The notes beneath the pieces are model-generated. The model had not been told where the DNA came from and did no database searches. It saw only the letters and a list, made by a program, of their open reading frames with translations. Below, piece by piece: positions 1 to 4,833 of a stretch of DNA of 5,045 nt. Each line of letters starts with the position of its first letter. Within the stretch, counting starts at the first letter, position 1. The DNA lies in the NCBI GenBank assembly GCA_003662715.1, contig QMYO01000167.1:1-5045 (forward strand), read 5' to 3'. The position numbers and the translations under genes were made by a program. Origin of the DNA: Candidatus Bathyarchaeota archaeon. Lineage in GTDB: Archaea > Thermoproteota > Bathyarchaeia > Bathyarchaeales > Bathyarchaeaceae.

Positions 1-925
1 CTTTTGAAGCCAATGATACAGTTTGGGTTCCAATAAGAGTTGTGTCATACGTAACCGTAACATCAAAAGTTTCATCAGAGTCGCCTAGATTTGCGACCTC
101 CACGCTGATGTTTACAACGTCTCCTTGTGTAACCTCATCTGGAGCAGAAACGTTGACAACAGCCACATCATGTGCCAACACAGGTGACACGGTAACTGTT
201 CCATCTATGTAGAGGTTGTTATCCGTATCCTCTTCGCCCTCGACTGGAGGCACTTCTGCACTTATGGTGTAGGTGTCCTCAACCACGCTTGTGGTGTCCC
301 AAGTAACGCTTAATATTACATCGGCTTCAGCTGCTAGGCTGACGTTTGAGATAACATCTATAGTGATTTCGTCGCCTATAACGGCTGTGTCTACGTCAGC
401 ATAGACGTAGACATCGAAGTTTTCAGATTCTGTTCCTTCATTGGCAACGGTAACGTCAATTCCTACAAAATCACCTATGTACGCTTGAGTTACGTTTGGC
501 ACGACATCAATAACTACTACATCATGGGCGGGAGGCAGAAATATATCGCGAATGAGGTCAATAATATTCTCCACTTTTTCAATTAGAGAAGGCACATGTT
601 CGTCAGCAACCCATTTCGAAATGGTCCCTTTAAGGTCATTCTTTAGTTTATTTAAAGCCCCTCTATATGCTCCTGCTTTAACCTGCTTGATAGTCGCATT
701 AATCTTGTTAATCAATGCCTTCCTTTGTCCCTCTGCGGCTCGCCAGTTCTTGAAACCGTCGGCGCCCTCAGGCAGTTCCGAAATATCTTCACCTAGGTCT
801 TCTAAAGCTTCGATTACTCTAGTCTGATCTGAACCCATAGCTGCGGGAACTATCAATATTGGTGTTAAAACTATCAAACAAGCCAATAATAGGGTAACAA
901 GACGCGAAGTTAGTCGCTTTTTCAT
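1..925 (-). CDS. Secreted FIMAH-like/CARDB-repeat surface protein (C-terminus beyond window)
   Basis: Seen: an open frame on the minus strand runs from an ATG at 925-923 to the window edge, giving 308 residues with no stop, so the gene is partial. Residues 1-30 form a signal peptide (KKR, then a Leu/Ile/Val core ending PAAMG). Residues 35-130 are helix-rich and contain GQRKALINKI and AYRGALNKLKND, resembling the FIMAH domain of secreted proteins. From residue 133 two CARDB-type beta-sandwich repeats begin with AHDVVVIDV and AHDVAVVNV, 118 residues apart; each has a VTVANEG- or VEVANLG-like strand and the first ends in an EEDTDNN motif. Known: CARDB domains occur in extracellular and cell-wall proteins and mediate adhesion or assembly. 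Inferred: a cell-surface or exported protein. GGGAGAG lies just upstream of ATG 925. An in-frame ATG at 955-953 would add ten basic residues (MSKDVKRERK); I prefer 925 because of the purine-rich site and the compact signal peptide. The specific partner is unknown. Confidence 0.88.
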   Translation of the reverse strand, partial: MKKRLTSRLVTLLLACLIVLTPILIVPAAMGSDQTRVIEALEDLGEDISELPEGADGFKNWRAAEGQRKALINKINATIKQVKAGAYRGALNKLKNDLKGTISKWVADEHVPSLIEKVENIIDLIRDIFLPPAHDVVVIDVVPNVTQAYIGDFVGIDVTVANEGTESENFDVYVYADVDTAVIGDEITIDVISNVSLAAEADVILSVTWDTTSVVEDTYTISAEVPPVEGEEDTDNNLYIDGTVTVSPVLAHDVAVVNVSAPDEVTQGDVVNISVEVANLGDSDETFDVTVTYDTTLIGTQTVSLASK

Positions 926-1043
926 TTTTCTCTCCCTTTTCACGTCTTTACTCATTTTATTGAGTCGGATTTCAGCGATGTAGTATGGCATTTTGTATGT
1001 ACTTCCTTTATTAAGTTATCTAGTCCGACAGTTTCTTTCCCTT

Positions 1044-1055
1044 CTTTAAATAAAG
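1044..1055 (-). promoter_or_regulatory. Possible TATA box of the CARDB gene
   Basis: Read on the minus strand this is CTTTATTTAAAG, a plausible archaeal TATA element. It would place transcription start near 1022 and a leader of roughly 65-95 bases, depending on which ATG is used. It abuts the palindrome at 1053-1068 exactly as the regulator's TATA-like box does at 2701-2709. A competing element, TTAATAAA at 1014-1007 on the minus strand, would give a shorter leader. No experimental start is known, so this is a motif judgement. Confidence 0.3.
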
Positions 1056-1068
1056 GGAGTATTCCCTT
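1053..1068. promoter_or_regulatory. Palindromic box, copy 1 (AAGGGA-GTAT-TCCCTT)
   Basis: A perfect 6-base inverted repeat with a 4-base spacer, containing the core GGAGTATTCC (1056-1065). The same core recurs at 2613-2622 and, with one base changed, at 2709-2718. Both intergenic copies are flanked by an A/T-rich TATA-like stretch on the left and by TTGC on the right. I infer an operator for a dimeric DNA-binding protein acting on the CARDB promoter; the nearby winged-helix protein is the obvious candidate. Confidence 0.5.
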
Positions 1069-1141
1069 GCCAAGAATATTTCTAATCGAGACGTATCATA
1101 CATCTATAACCTAACTCTATTGCATTTCACAAAATGATTTA

Positions 1142-1171
1142 CCAAAATCTATGTAAAAATGTTAATTTTGG
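1142..1171. repeat. Inverted repeat CCAAAAT / ATTTTGG
   Basis: Perfect 7-base arms at 1142-1148 and 1165-1171 are separated by 16 bases. The arms are A/T-rich and the loop is long, so it is more likely a protein site or chance than an RNA terminator. Nothing else ties it to a gene. Confidence 0.25.
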
Positions 1172-1417
1172 CGTAGCCATATTCGTCGTTGGTTGGATAG
1201 AAACATCATTCTTTATCTGTTTTAAACGATTTTCGTCGATTTCTTTGCTCAAAATATTATAAGAAACAAAATACCCACGCAATAAAGTTCATTGACAATT
1301 TATCACTAGTTCGTTTGTTAAGTCTAATTCCAAAGCCAGAATAGCCAAACTTAAACATAACTGGAATATTTAGTGTGAATTCATAAATGATTAATTAGAG
1401 AAGAGACCTTGTTTACA

Positions 1418-1436
1418 GCTGAGGTTCAACCTTAGC
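1418..1436 (+). promoter_or_regulatory. Leader hairpin before the 233-residue gene
   Basis: GCTGAGG (1418-1424) pairs with CCTTAGC (1430-1436), including one G-U pair, around the loop TTCAA. It ends 13 bases before ATG 1450, and the only weak ribosome-binding sequence, AAGG at 1438-1441, begins one base after the stem. If transcribed it would sit at the ribosome entry site, so an effect on translation is possible. It is not followed by a T tract, which argues against a terminator. The TTCAA loop recalls a tRNA T-arm, but no acceptor or anticodon arm is present. Confidence 0.35.
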
Positions 1437-1449
1437 CAAGGCGACATCT

Positions 1450-2151
1450 ATGCTTGAAGAAATACCTAAAAGAAAAATTGTGGTCTATAAAACCCTTGTT
1501 GATCCCACCGTAGTAAAGATTGCTGGAGAAAAATTAAAAACCAAAGTGTTTACCCGATTCATGTTTCTGAAACCTCGACCTGAAGAGATACAAAATGTCT
1601 CTGTTGAAAAATACTATGAACCATACTTCCTGGTTGACGGAAGCTACTCCATGGATTATTATCGGAAGCGTTTCTATACCCTCAACGTTGATAGGAGAGT
1701 CCAAGAAGTCATCATACTCGATAAAACTCTTACTCCTGATCTCCCAAAAACGCGTTCTAAGAAGCCTTACAAGTCGATAACGCTTGAAGGTGAGGAACGG
1801 TTGCTTTACGAGAATAAAGCATGTCTCCTTCTAAATGAGGCAGGACGTGAAGTTAATCCCCGACAAGTGCCTTCCGCTCCATGTGAGGAACACCCGAAGA
1901 AAGTATTAAAAGAGTTTAAAGAAATCACGAAAAATGTTGATATGGCTCCAAATAAAGAAATTGATATTCTTAAGTCTAAGATAGTTAGAAGACCTACTGA
2001 TATAGAGCGCGTAGTTCAAGAACAATTCCAAGTTTCTGAAAGGACAGTAATTTATATGCCAGTTTACAAACTGCAATTCAAAAATGTTAGAACGGGCGAA
2101 CTTAAAACTGTGAAAATCGACGGCGTAACGGGTAGGCCCATCCTACGGTAA
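1450..2151 (+). CDS. Uncharacterised 233-residue soluble protein with two related beta segments
   Basis: Complete frame from ATG 1450 to the TAA ending at 2151. I do not recognise a characterised family. No signal peptide or membrane segment is visible; the protein is rich in Lys, Arg and Glu and should be cytoplasmic. Two beta-rich segments look alike: residues 56-92 (YEPYFLVDG, then a YTLNV-D-VQEVIIL strand pair) and residues 201-232 (YMPVYKLQF, then TVKIDGVTGRPIL). The second resembles the strand-turn-strand ending in DG-TG found in PepSY-like modules. Between them, residues 93-195 are charged and probably helical, with only two Cys (125 and 145), too few for an obvious metal site. The start is supported by the position of the weak AAGG at 1438-1441 and by the leader hairpin; there is no better upstream start. 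It converges with the winged-helix gene, so the two are not co-transcribed. I infer a possible protein- or nucleic-acid-binding role but assign none. Confidence 0.85.
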   Translation: MLEEIPKRKIVVYKTLVDPTVVKIAGEKLKTKVFTRFMFLKPRPEEIQNVSVEKYYEPYFLVDGSYSMDYYRKRFYTLNVDRRVQEVIILDKTLTPDLPKTRSKKPYKSITLEGEERLLYENKACLLLNEAGREVNPRQVPSAPCEEHPKKVLKEFKEITKNVDMAPNKEIDILKSKIVRRPTDIERVVQEQFQVSERTVIYMPVYKLQFKNVRTGELKTVKIDGVTGRPILR

Positions 2152-2288
2152 GCGGATGAACCTAAGAAGCGTTCTCATTTGAATTACAATTAGCACCACT
2201 AATTTGATATGGAATCCCAGTTTTAGAGCTAATTCCAACTTCCTTAAAGAATACCATATTGGCGACGAGAACACGAGATAAAGTCTTC

Positions 2289-2294
2289 AAAAAA
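2289..2294 (-). terminator. T-tract terminator of the winged-helix gene
   Basis: On the minus strand a run of six T lies about 11 bases past the TAG stop at 2306. Archaeal RNA polymerase commonly terminates at such T tracts without a hairpin. The position is right for the end of the regulator transcript. Confidence 0.35.
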
Positions 2295-2305
2295 TGCTCT
2301 GCAAT

Positions 2306-2638
2306 CTACCATGAGGGGTTTGACAGATAAATCGGTGAGTTGTTACGCTTATTCTGCTCTTCCTTCCCTAACAAATCTCTAATCTCAGTATAACTTTCAA
2401 GGTATTTAGCGCCCTTGCGAGTTGTCTTGTAAAATATTTTTTCTCCCTTTCTAACAGTTTTAAGGAGTCCTATCTCAAGAAGGAGGGATAAGTATTCATT
2501 AAGTTGCGAAAAGCTTAGGTTCGCTTTATACATGATTTGAGTTTTAAGAGCACCATTACTGGTTACTGCCAAAACCTCAGCCATAATACGTAAGCGGTCT
2601 CTGCGTTTACGCGGAGTATTCCAATCTTCTGCAATCAA
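2306..2638 (-). CDS. Winged helix-turn-helix DNA-binding regulator (HTH_45-like), TTG start
   Basis: A 110-residue protein with the fold pattern of the small archaeal winged-helix regulators. Helix 1 is about 12-27 (RRDRLRIMAEVLAV), helix 2 about 31-39 (LKTQIMYKAN), the recognition helix about 42-56 (SFSQLNEYLSLLLEIG), the wing about 57-74 (LLKTVRKGEKIFYKTT), and a C-terminal helix about 75-91. The GALKT-IMYKANLS-QL-EYL-LL--GLL pattern is typical of the family. The tail from about 92 is polar and probably disordered. The start is TTG at 2638-2636. GAGG at 2651-2648 on the minus strand lies 9 bases before it, and the basic N-terminal helix would be lost if the first ATG (codon 19) were used. 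It is divergent from the coupled small genes. Palindromic boxes lie upstream and inside its first codons, so autoregulation is a fair inference. It has no visible ligand-binding domain. Confidence 0.9.
   Translation of the reverse strand: MIAEDWNTPRKRRDRLRIMAEVLAVTSNGALKTQIMYKANLSFSQLNEYLSLLLEIGLLKTVRKGEKIFYKTTRKGAKYLESYTEIRDLLGKEEQNKRNNSPIYLSNPSW
2613..2622. promoter_or_regulatory. Palindromic box core, copy 2 (GGAGTATTCC), inside the regulator gene
   Basis: This 10-base core is identical to that of the box at 1053-1068. It spans about codons 6-9 of the winged-helix gene, 14-25 bases downstream of its TTG. Its outer arms are not extended as they are in the intergenic copies. A site here could block early elongation as part of autorepression, or may simply reflect the codons for Trp-Asn-Thr-Pro. 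Confidence 0.3.
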
Positions 2639-2647
2639 TTATAAATT

Positions 2648-2653
2648 CCTCGC
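2648..2653 (-). promoter_or_regulatory. Ribosome binding site supporting the TTG start
   Basis: GCGAGG on the minus strand places GAGG nine bases before the TTG at 2638. This decides the start of the winged-helix gene in favour of TTG rather than the internal ATG at codon 19. The bases just upstream form a small palindrome, CGCT-A-AGCG (2651-2659), overlapping the site. Confidence 0.5.
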
Positions 2654-2700
2654 TAAGCGTTTTCTATAATGTTCATCTATAACACTACTAAAACTCGAGT

Positions 2701-2709
2701 CTTAAAAAG
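2701..2709 (-). promoter_or_regulatory. Possible TATA box of the winged-helix gene
   Basis: On the minus strand this reads CTTTTTAAG. It would put transcription start near 2680 and give a leader of about 40 bases with the GAGG site inside it. The palindrome at 2707-2720 overlaps its upstream edge, where the TFB recognition element would lie, so a bound protein could compete with or recruit TFB. The same bases read CTTAAAAAG on the plus strand and might serve the divergent small genes instead. Confidence 0.4.
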
Positions 2710-2720
2710 GAGTGTTCCTT
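2707..2720. promoter_or_regulatory. Palindromic box, copy 3 (AAGGA-GTGT-TCCTT)
   Basis: Perfect 5-base arms with a 4-base spacer. It matches the box at 1053-1068 except for one spacer base and the symmetric loss of one G and one C, and both are followed by TTGC. It overlaps the upstream edge of the TATA-like element of the winged-helix gene. I infer an operator in the divergent promoter region. Confidence 0.5.
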
Positions 2721-2728
2721 GCAACAAC

Positions 2729-2749
2729 ATATTCCAAGACACGGAATAT
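2729..2749. promoter_or_regulatory. Inverted repeat ATATTCC-N7-GGAATAT
   Basis: Perfect 7-base arms (2729-2735 and 2743-2749) flank a 7-base spacer, so the half-sites are 14 bases apart, near one and a third helical turns. It lies 9 bases right of the box at 2707-2720, in the gap between the regulator and the coupled small genes, and shares the TATTCC half-site of the box core. I infer a second operator, perhaps for the same protein in another arrangement. Confidence 0.4.
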
Positions 2750-2827
2750 ATGTAATGCCAAGGATAGTGGGGACTTAATAGTAAGTCTACTAGTGTGTGT
2801 GTGACTCCAATACGAAAGAAGTTTATT

Positions 2828-3025
2828 ATGACAAATGGCACGAACGACAAGTTTTCTTCATACTCTGTTTATAATCTGGAAAAAATTTTAGTTGAGATAA
2901 CAACAGACCAACTAATGACACCTTCTTTCATAACACCATTAGTACATACATATGATACATATGCCAAATTCATCAAATCTATATGTGAGCTTACCTTGAA
3001 ACCTATTGGTGAAAAAGTTTCATGA
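2828..3025 (+). CDS. Unknown 65-residue protein, translationally coupled to the next gene
   Basis: ATG at 2828 to the TGA ending at 3025 gives 65 residues that I cannot assign to a family. It is mainly helical in character from about residue 13 (YSVYNLEKILVEITTDQ), with a second hydrophobic helix near the end (YAKFIKSICELTLKPIG). There is no signal peptide, membrane segment or metal cluster, and one Cys. The strongest sign that it is a real gene is the ATGA overlap with the following frame at 3022-3025. A GTG at 2795 would add eleven residues (MCVTPIRKKFI). I prefer ATG because a TATA-like CTTAATAG near 2774-2781 would start transcription after that GTG, and neither start has a good ribosome site. 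It may act with, or fold onto, the membrane protein encoded next. It is divergent from the winged-helix gene and may be regulated by it. Confidence 0.6.
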   Translation: MTNGTNDKFSSYSVYNLEKILVEITTDQLMTPSFITPLVHTYDTYAKFIKSICELTLKPIGEKVS

Positions 3026-3354
3026 TTTCATTCGAATTTTCTGCCATTGACATCGTGCTGATGATAGCAATTATCGTACTTTTAGCGCTATACCTAACGA
3101 AATCATCAACAGCAACCAGCGCTGAGCGAAAACACCCTATTAGAGACGAAAAAACTCTAGAGAAACCAACGGTGTCTGCTGAAACTAAAAAATCCTCTGA
3201 AGAAATGCTACCCGCAACCAGTGTTAAAATGAAGAACGCTACAAAATGCACTCACCAATTCGGCTATTTGAAAAAACTTCCCAAAGATGCCTCAATTCCC
3301 GATGAATGTTTCACTTGTCCTAAATATATAGAATGCGCTCTTGAAAACAAATAA
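3022..3354 (+). CDS. Single-pass membrane protein with C-terminal Cys/His cluster
   Basis: 110 residues from the ATG at 3022 (overlapping the previous stop as ATGA) to TAA. Residues 8-26 (AIDIVLMIAIIVLLALYLT) form one transmembrane helix. Residues 27-74 are a polar, charged, probably unstructured linker. The C-terminal domain holds Cys76, His78, Cys96, Cys99 and Cys105 in the pattern C-x-H-x17-C-x2-C-x5-C, around FGYLKKLPKD and IPDECFTCPKYIEC. This spacing suits a bound metal, either zinc or an iron-sulfur cluster; which one cannot be told from the sequence. I have a general impression that the FGYL-LPK-IPDEC-TC motif recurs in archaeal membrane proteins, with no function I can name. With a short N-terminus and Lys just after the helix, the Cys domain is likely cytoplasmic by the positive-inside rule. 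Co-translated with the 65-residue protein. Confidence 0.85.
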   Translation: MISFEFSAIDIVLMIAIIVLLALYLTKSSTATSAERKHPIRDEKTLEKPTVSAETKKSSEEMLPATSVKMKNATKCTHQFGYLKKLPKDASIPDECFTCPKYIECALENK

Positions 3355-3375
3355 AGTTGAATAAGAAAATCTTTA

Positions 3376-3406
3376 ACTCACTGCACTTTTGAGTCAAATA
3401 TTTTTT
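3376..3406 (+). terminator. Possible terminator after the coupled pair
   Basis: ACTCA (3376-3380) can pair with TGAGT (3390-3394) over a 9-base loop, followed by six T at 3401-3406. The stem is weak; the T tract alone may be the signal. It lies 22-52 bases past the stop of the Cys-cluster gene and separates it from the paralogue pair. Confidence 0.3.
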
Positions 3407-3571
3407 AGATATATATGTAAATCTTAACAACATTGAAATACAACAAAAAGTTAAATTTTCCCATCTGGGTGGGGAACAATTCAAAGCGTCCGCTCTACAC
3501 TTCATAAGAGCTTTACAAAACTGTTAACCAAAGTTCCTAGACAAATTCATTTTGCCTTTTTTCTACTCTCT

Positions 3572-4036
3572 GTGAAAGAACGAAAAAAATTGACTTGGGG
3601 ACTAACCATAGCCACAATAGTAACAATCCTTTCCATCGCTTTCCTTTCCTTTCACGCAATTTTAGGACAATCTTACACAAGACTTTCCATTGGTAACCAA
3701 GGAACCGTAAAAGCCACCGGAGTTGGAGTTTATCTAGATCCTAGTTGCAATAATGCAACTTCTCTCATTGATTGGGGAATAATTGAGCCCAACTCAGCGA
3801 AAAACATCACATTATATATTAGAAATGAAGGAAACATAGCCGTCACTCTCCTCCTAAGCGCAGACAACTGGGCTCCTCTAAACGCCTCAAACTACATGAC
3901 CCTCAGCTGGGATTATGCTGGTCAACCTATTGATCCACAAGATGTGGTTCAAATAACACTTACTTTGTCAATATCCCCCGACATAGAAGGAATCACAGAG
4001 TTCAGCTTTGACGTGATCATAAACACCATTGGATGA
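3572..4036 (+). CDS. Secreted or anchored beta-sandwich protein, TasA/AbpA-like, paralogue 1
   Basis: 154 residues from GTG 3572, the first usable start in the frame, to TGA. Residues 1-32 form a signal peptide or membrane anchor (MKERKK, then a hydrophobic stretch to about 31). The mature part is strand-rich, with GTVKATGVGVY (44-54), a WG-IEPNS turn (68-75), YIRNEGN (82-88), LSWDYAGQ (111-118), LTLSIS (130-135) and a C-terminal EGITEFSFDVII strand (139-150). It has one Cys (59), so no internal disulfide, and sequons at Asn61, 78 and 104. Inferred: a single-domain fibre or surface subunit. The size, signal and all-beta layout recall TasA/camelysin-like proteins, including archaeal bundling pilins, but I cannot verify that. 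No Shine-Dalgarno is seen; the bases before GTG are pyrimidine-rich. It is followed after 100 bases by its paralogue. Confidence 0.82.
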   Translation: MKERKKLTWGLTIATIVTILSIAFLSFHAILGQSYTRLSIGNQGTVKATGVGVYLDPSCNNATSLIDWGIIEPNSAKNITLYIRNEGNIAVTLLLSADNWAPLNASNYMTLSWDYAGQPIDPQDVVQITLTLSISPDIEGITEFSFDVIINTIG

Positions 4037-4062
4037 TTTGTTAGTCCTTTCTGTGATGTGTA

Positions 4063-4067
4063 TTTTT
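4063..4067 (+). terminator. T tract between the paralogues
   Basis: Five T within TATTTTTGTT, 27 bases past the stop of paralogue 1 and before the TATA box of paralogue 2. Together with that promoter it suggests the two genes are separate transcription units, although read-through cannot be excluded. Confidence 0.25.
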
Positions 4068-4110
4068 GTTGAACGATTACACAATAACGTTTATTAAGTC
4101 TTAATACATA

Positions 4111-4118
4111 TTATAAAT
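4111..4118 (+). promoter_or_regulatory. TATA box of paralogue 2, leaderless spacing
   Basis: TTATAAAT within ATACATATTATAAATTC is a strong archaeal TATA match. Its centre is about 23 bases before ATG 4137, the usual distance to the transcription start, so the message should begin at or next to the start codon. The absence of any Shine-Dalgarno in the gap agrees with a leaderless mRNA. Confidence 0.6.
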
Positions 4119-4136
4119 TCACGGTGTGCAACCAAA

Positions 4137-4607
4137 ATGAACATGATTAACATAAAAAGCGAACGCACAATAGCAATCGCTACGTTAGCACTAATTGTTT
4201 ACACCTTAGCCCTCGCTCTCACAGGTCAGGTGATGTCAACTATTCAAACAAATAGAACGATATCAAATGCTGGAGCAGTGAAGGCGATAGGAGTAGGAGT
4301 CTATTGGAATTCTGATGGCACCAGCATAGTGACTTCAATTAATTGGGGCATCCTTGAGCCGGGTTCAAGTGCAAACCGTACGTGTTATATTAAGAATGAG
4401 GGTAATTCCGCTTCAACTTTATCTATGAATACGACAAATTGGAATCCATCAAATGCTTCAGATTACATATCTTTAAGTTGGGACTATGATGGGCAGCTTG
4501 TTAATCCAGACGAAGTGATTCCAGTGGTCTTGACGCTGTCGATTTCAAGTAGTGTTGAAGGAATAACTAGTTTCAGCTTTGATATTATTATAGCTGGAAG
4601 CGGGTAA
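4137..4607 (+). CDS. Secreted or anchored beta-sandwich protein, TasA/AbpA-like, paralogue 2
   Basis: 156 residues from ATG 4137 to TAA. Residues 1-33 are a signal peptide or anchor (IKSER, then a hydrophobic run to about 29). The mature part aligns without gaps to paralogue 1 over 111 residues, with about 60 identities by hand count. Shared blocks are VKA-GVGVY (48-56), WGILEPGS (70-77), YIKNEGN (84-90), NASDYISLSWDY (106-117), LTLSIS (132-137) and EGIT-FSFDIII (141-152). The single Cys (83) is at a different place from that of paralogue 1, while sequons at Asn80 and Asn106 match Asn78 and Asn104 there. Inferred: a second subunit of the same surface structure or a minor variant. A second ATG lies at 4143; 4137 fits the TATA spacing slightly better. 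It has its own promoter, so its dose may differ from that of paralogue 1. Confidence 0.85.
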   Translation: MNMINIKSERTIAIATLALIVYTLALALTGQVMSTIQTNRTISNAGAVKAIGVGVYWNSDGTSIVTSINWGILEPGSSANRTCYIKNEGNSASTLSMNTTNWNPSNASDYISLSWDYDGQLVNPDEVIPVVLTLSISSSVEGITSFSFDIIIAGSG

Positions 4608-4833
4608 GGCTATAAAACTGTAGTTGTAGCTAGATATGAGTTACTTGTTCTTTCTATTTGGCATCCATAATCTAACGTAGGTATCACCAGCGTCAGAGCC
4701 ACTTATTTTCCAACAGAATAACCAACGACACTCTTCAATTTATGGACAGGAGATTTAGGTTGTTTTTGAAAGCTACCTAAAATATATGAAGATGTAGGTA
4801 AAGGTATGATTCTGCTTTGATTAGAAATAATGA

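Larger units (their letters stand above)
926..1449. other. 524-base gene-free divergent intergenic region
   Basis: I find no convincing gene or RNA gene here; the frames are short and the sequence is A/T-rich. It separates the minus-strand CARDB gene from the plus-strand gene at 1450, so it should carry the promoters of both. It contains TATA-like stretches (TTAATAAA on the minus strand at 1014-1007; CTTTATTTAAAG on the minus strand at 1055-1044), a 16-base palindrome at 1053-1068, a 7-base inverted repeat at 1142-1171, and a hairpin at 1418-1436 directly before the plus-strand start codon. Two distant 6-base arms, GTCGGA at 964-969 and TCCGAC at 1024-1029, are also complementary but too far apart to interpret. 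Confidence 0.6.

Noticed and set aside
552..827. Plus-strand 91-codon open frame
   Set aside because: It lies wholly antisense to the CARDB gene, whose minus-strand frame has clear domains; the plus-strand product has no coherent motif.
1418..1436. Possible tRNA T-arm (GGTTCAA)
   Set aside because: The pairing around TTCAA does not fit a 5-base-pair, 7-base-loop T-arm, and no anticodon arm or acceptor stem is found nearby.
1595..1780. Second plus-strand frame inside the 233-residue gene
   Set aside because: It overlaps a longer, better-supported frame and has no ribosome site or recognisable features.
2210..2237. TGGAAT ... ATTCCA inverted repeat between the convergent genes
   Set aside because: It shares the GGAAT/ATTCC half-site of the operators, but the 16-base spacing, the lack of a T tract and its position past both stops leave no clear role; kept only as a note.
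3003..3251. Minus-strand 82-codon frame
   Set aside because: It is antisense to the coupled pair, whose ATGA overlap, membrane helix and Cys cluster support the plus strand.
3458..3476. TTCCC ... GGGAA hairpin upstream of paralogue 1
   Set aside because: Only five base pairs with alternative overlapping pairings; it is followed by neither a T tract nor a start codon.
3320..3505. Minus-strand 61-codon frame rich in Cys and Phe
   Set aside because: It is mostly A/T-rich intergenic sequence plus antisense of the Cys-cluster gene; no start signal, and its composition looks like random A/T-rich translation.
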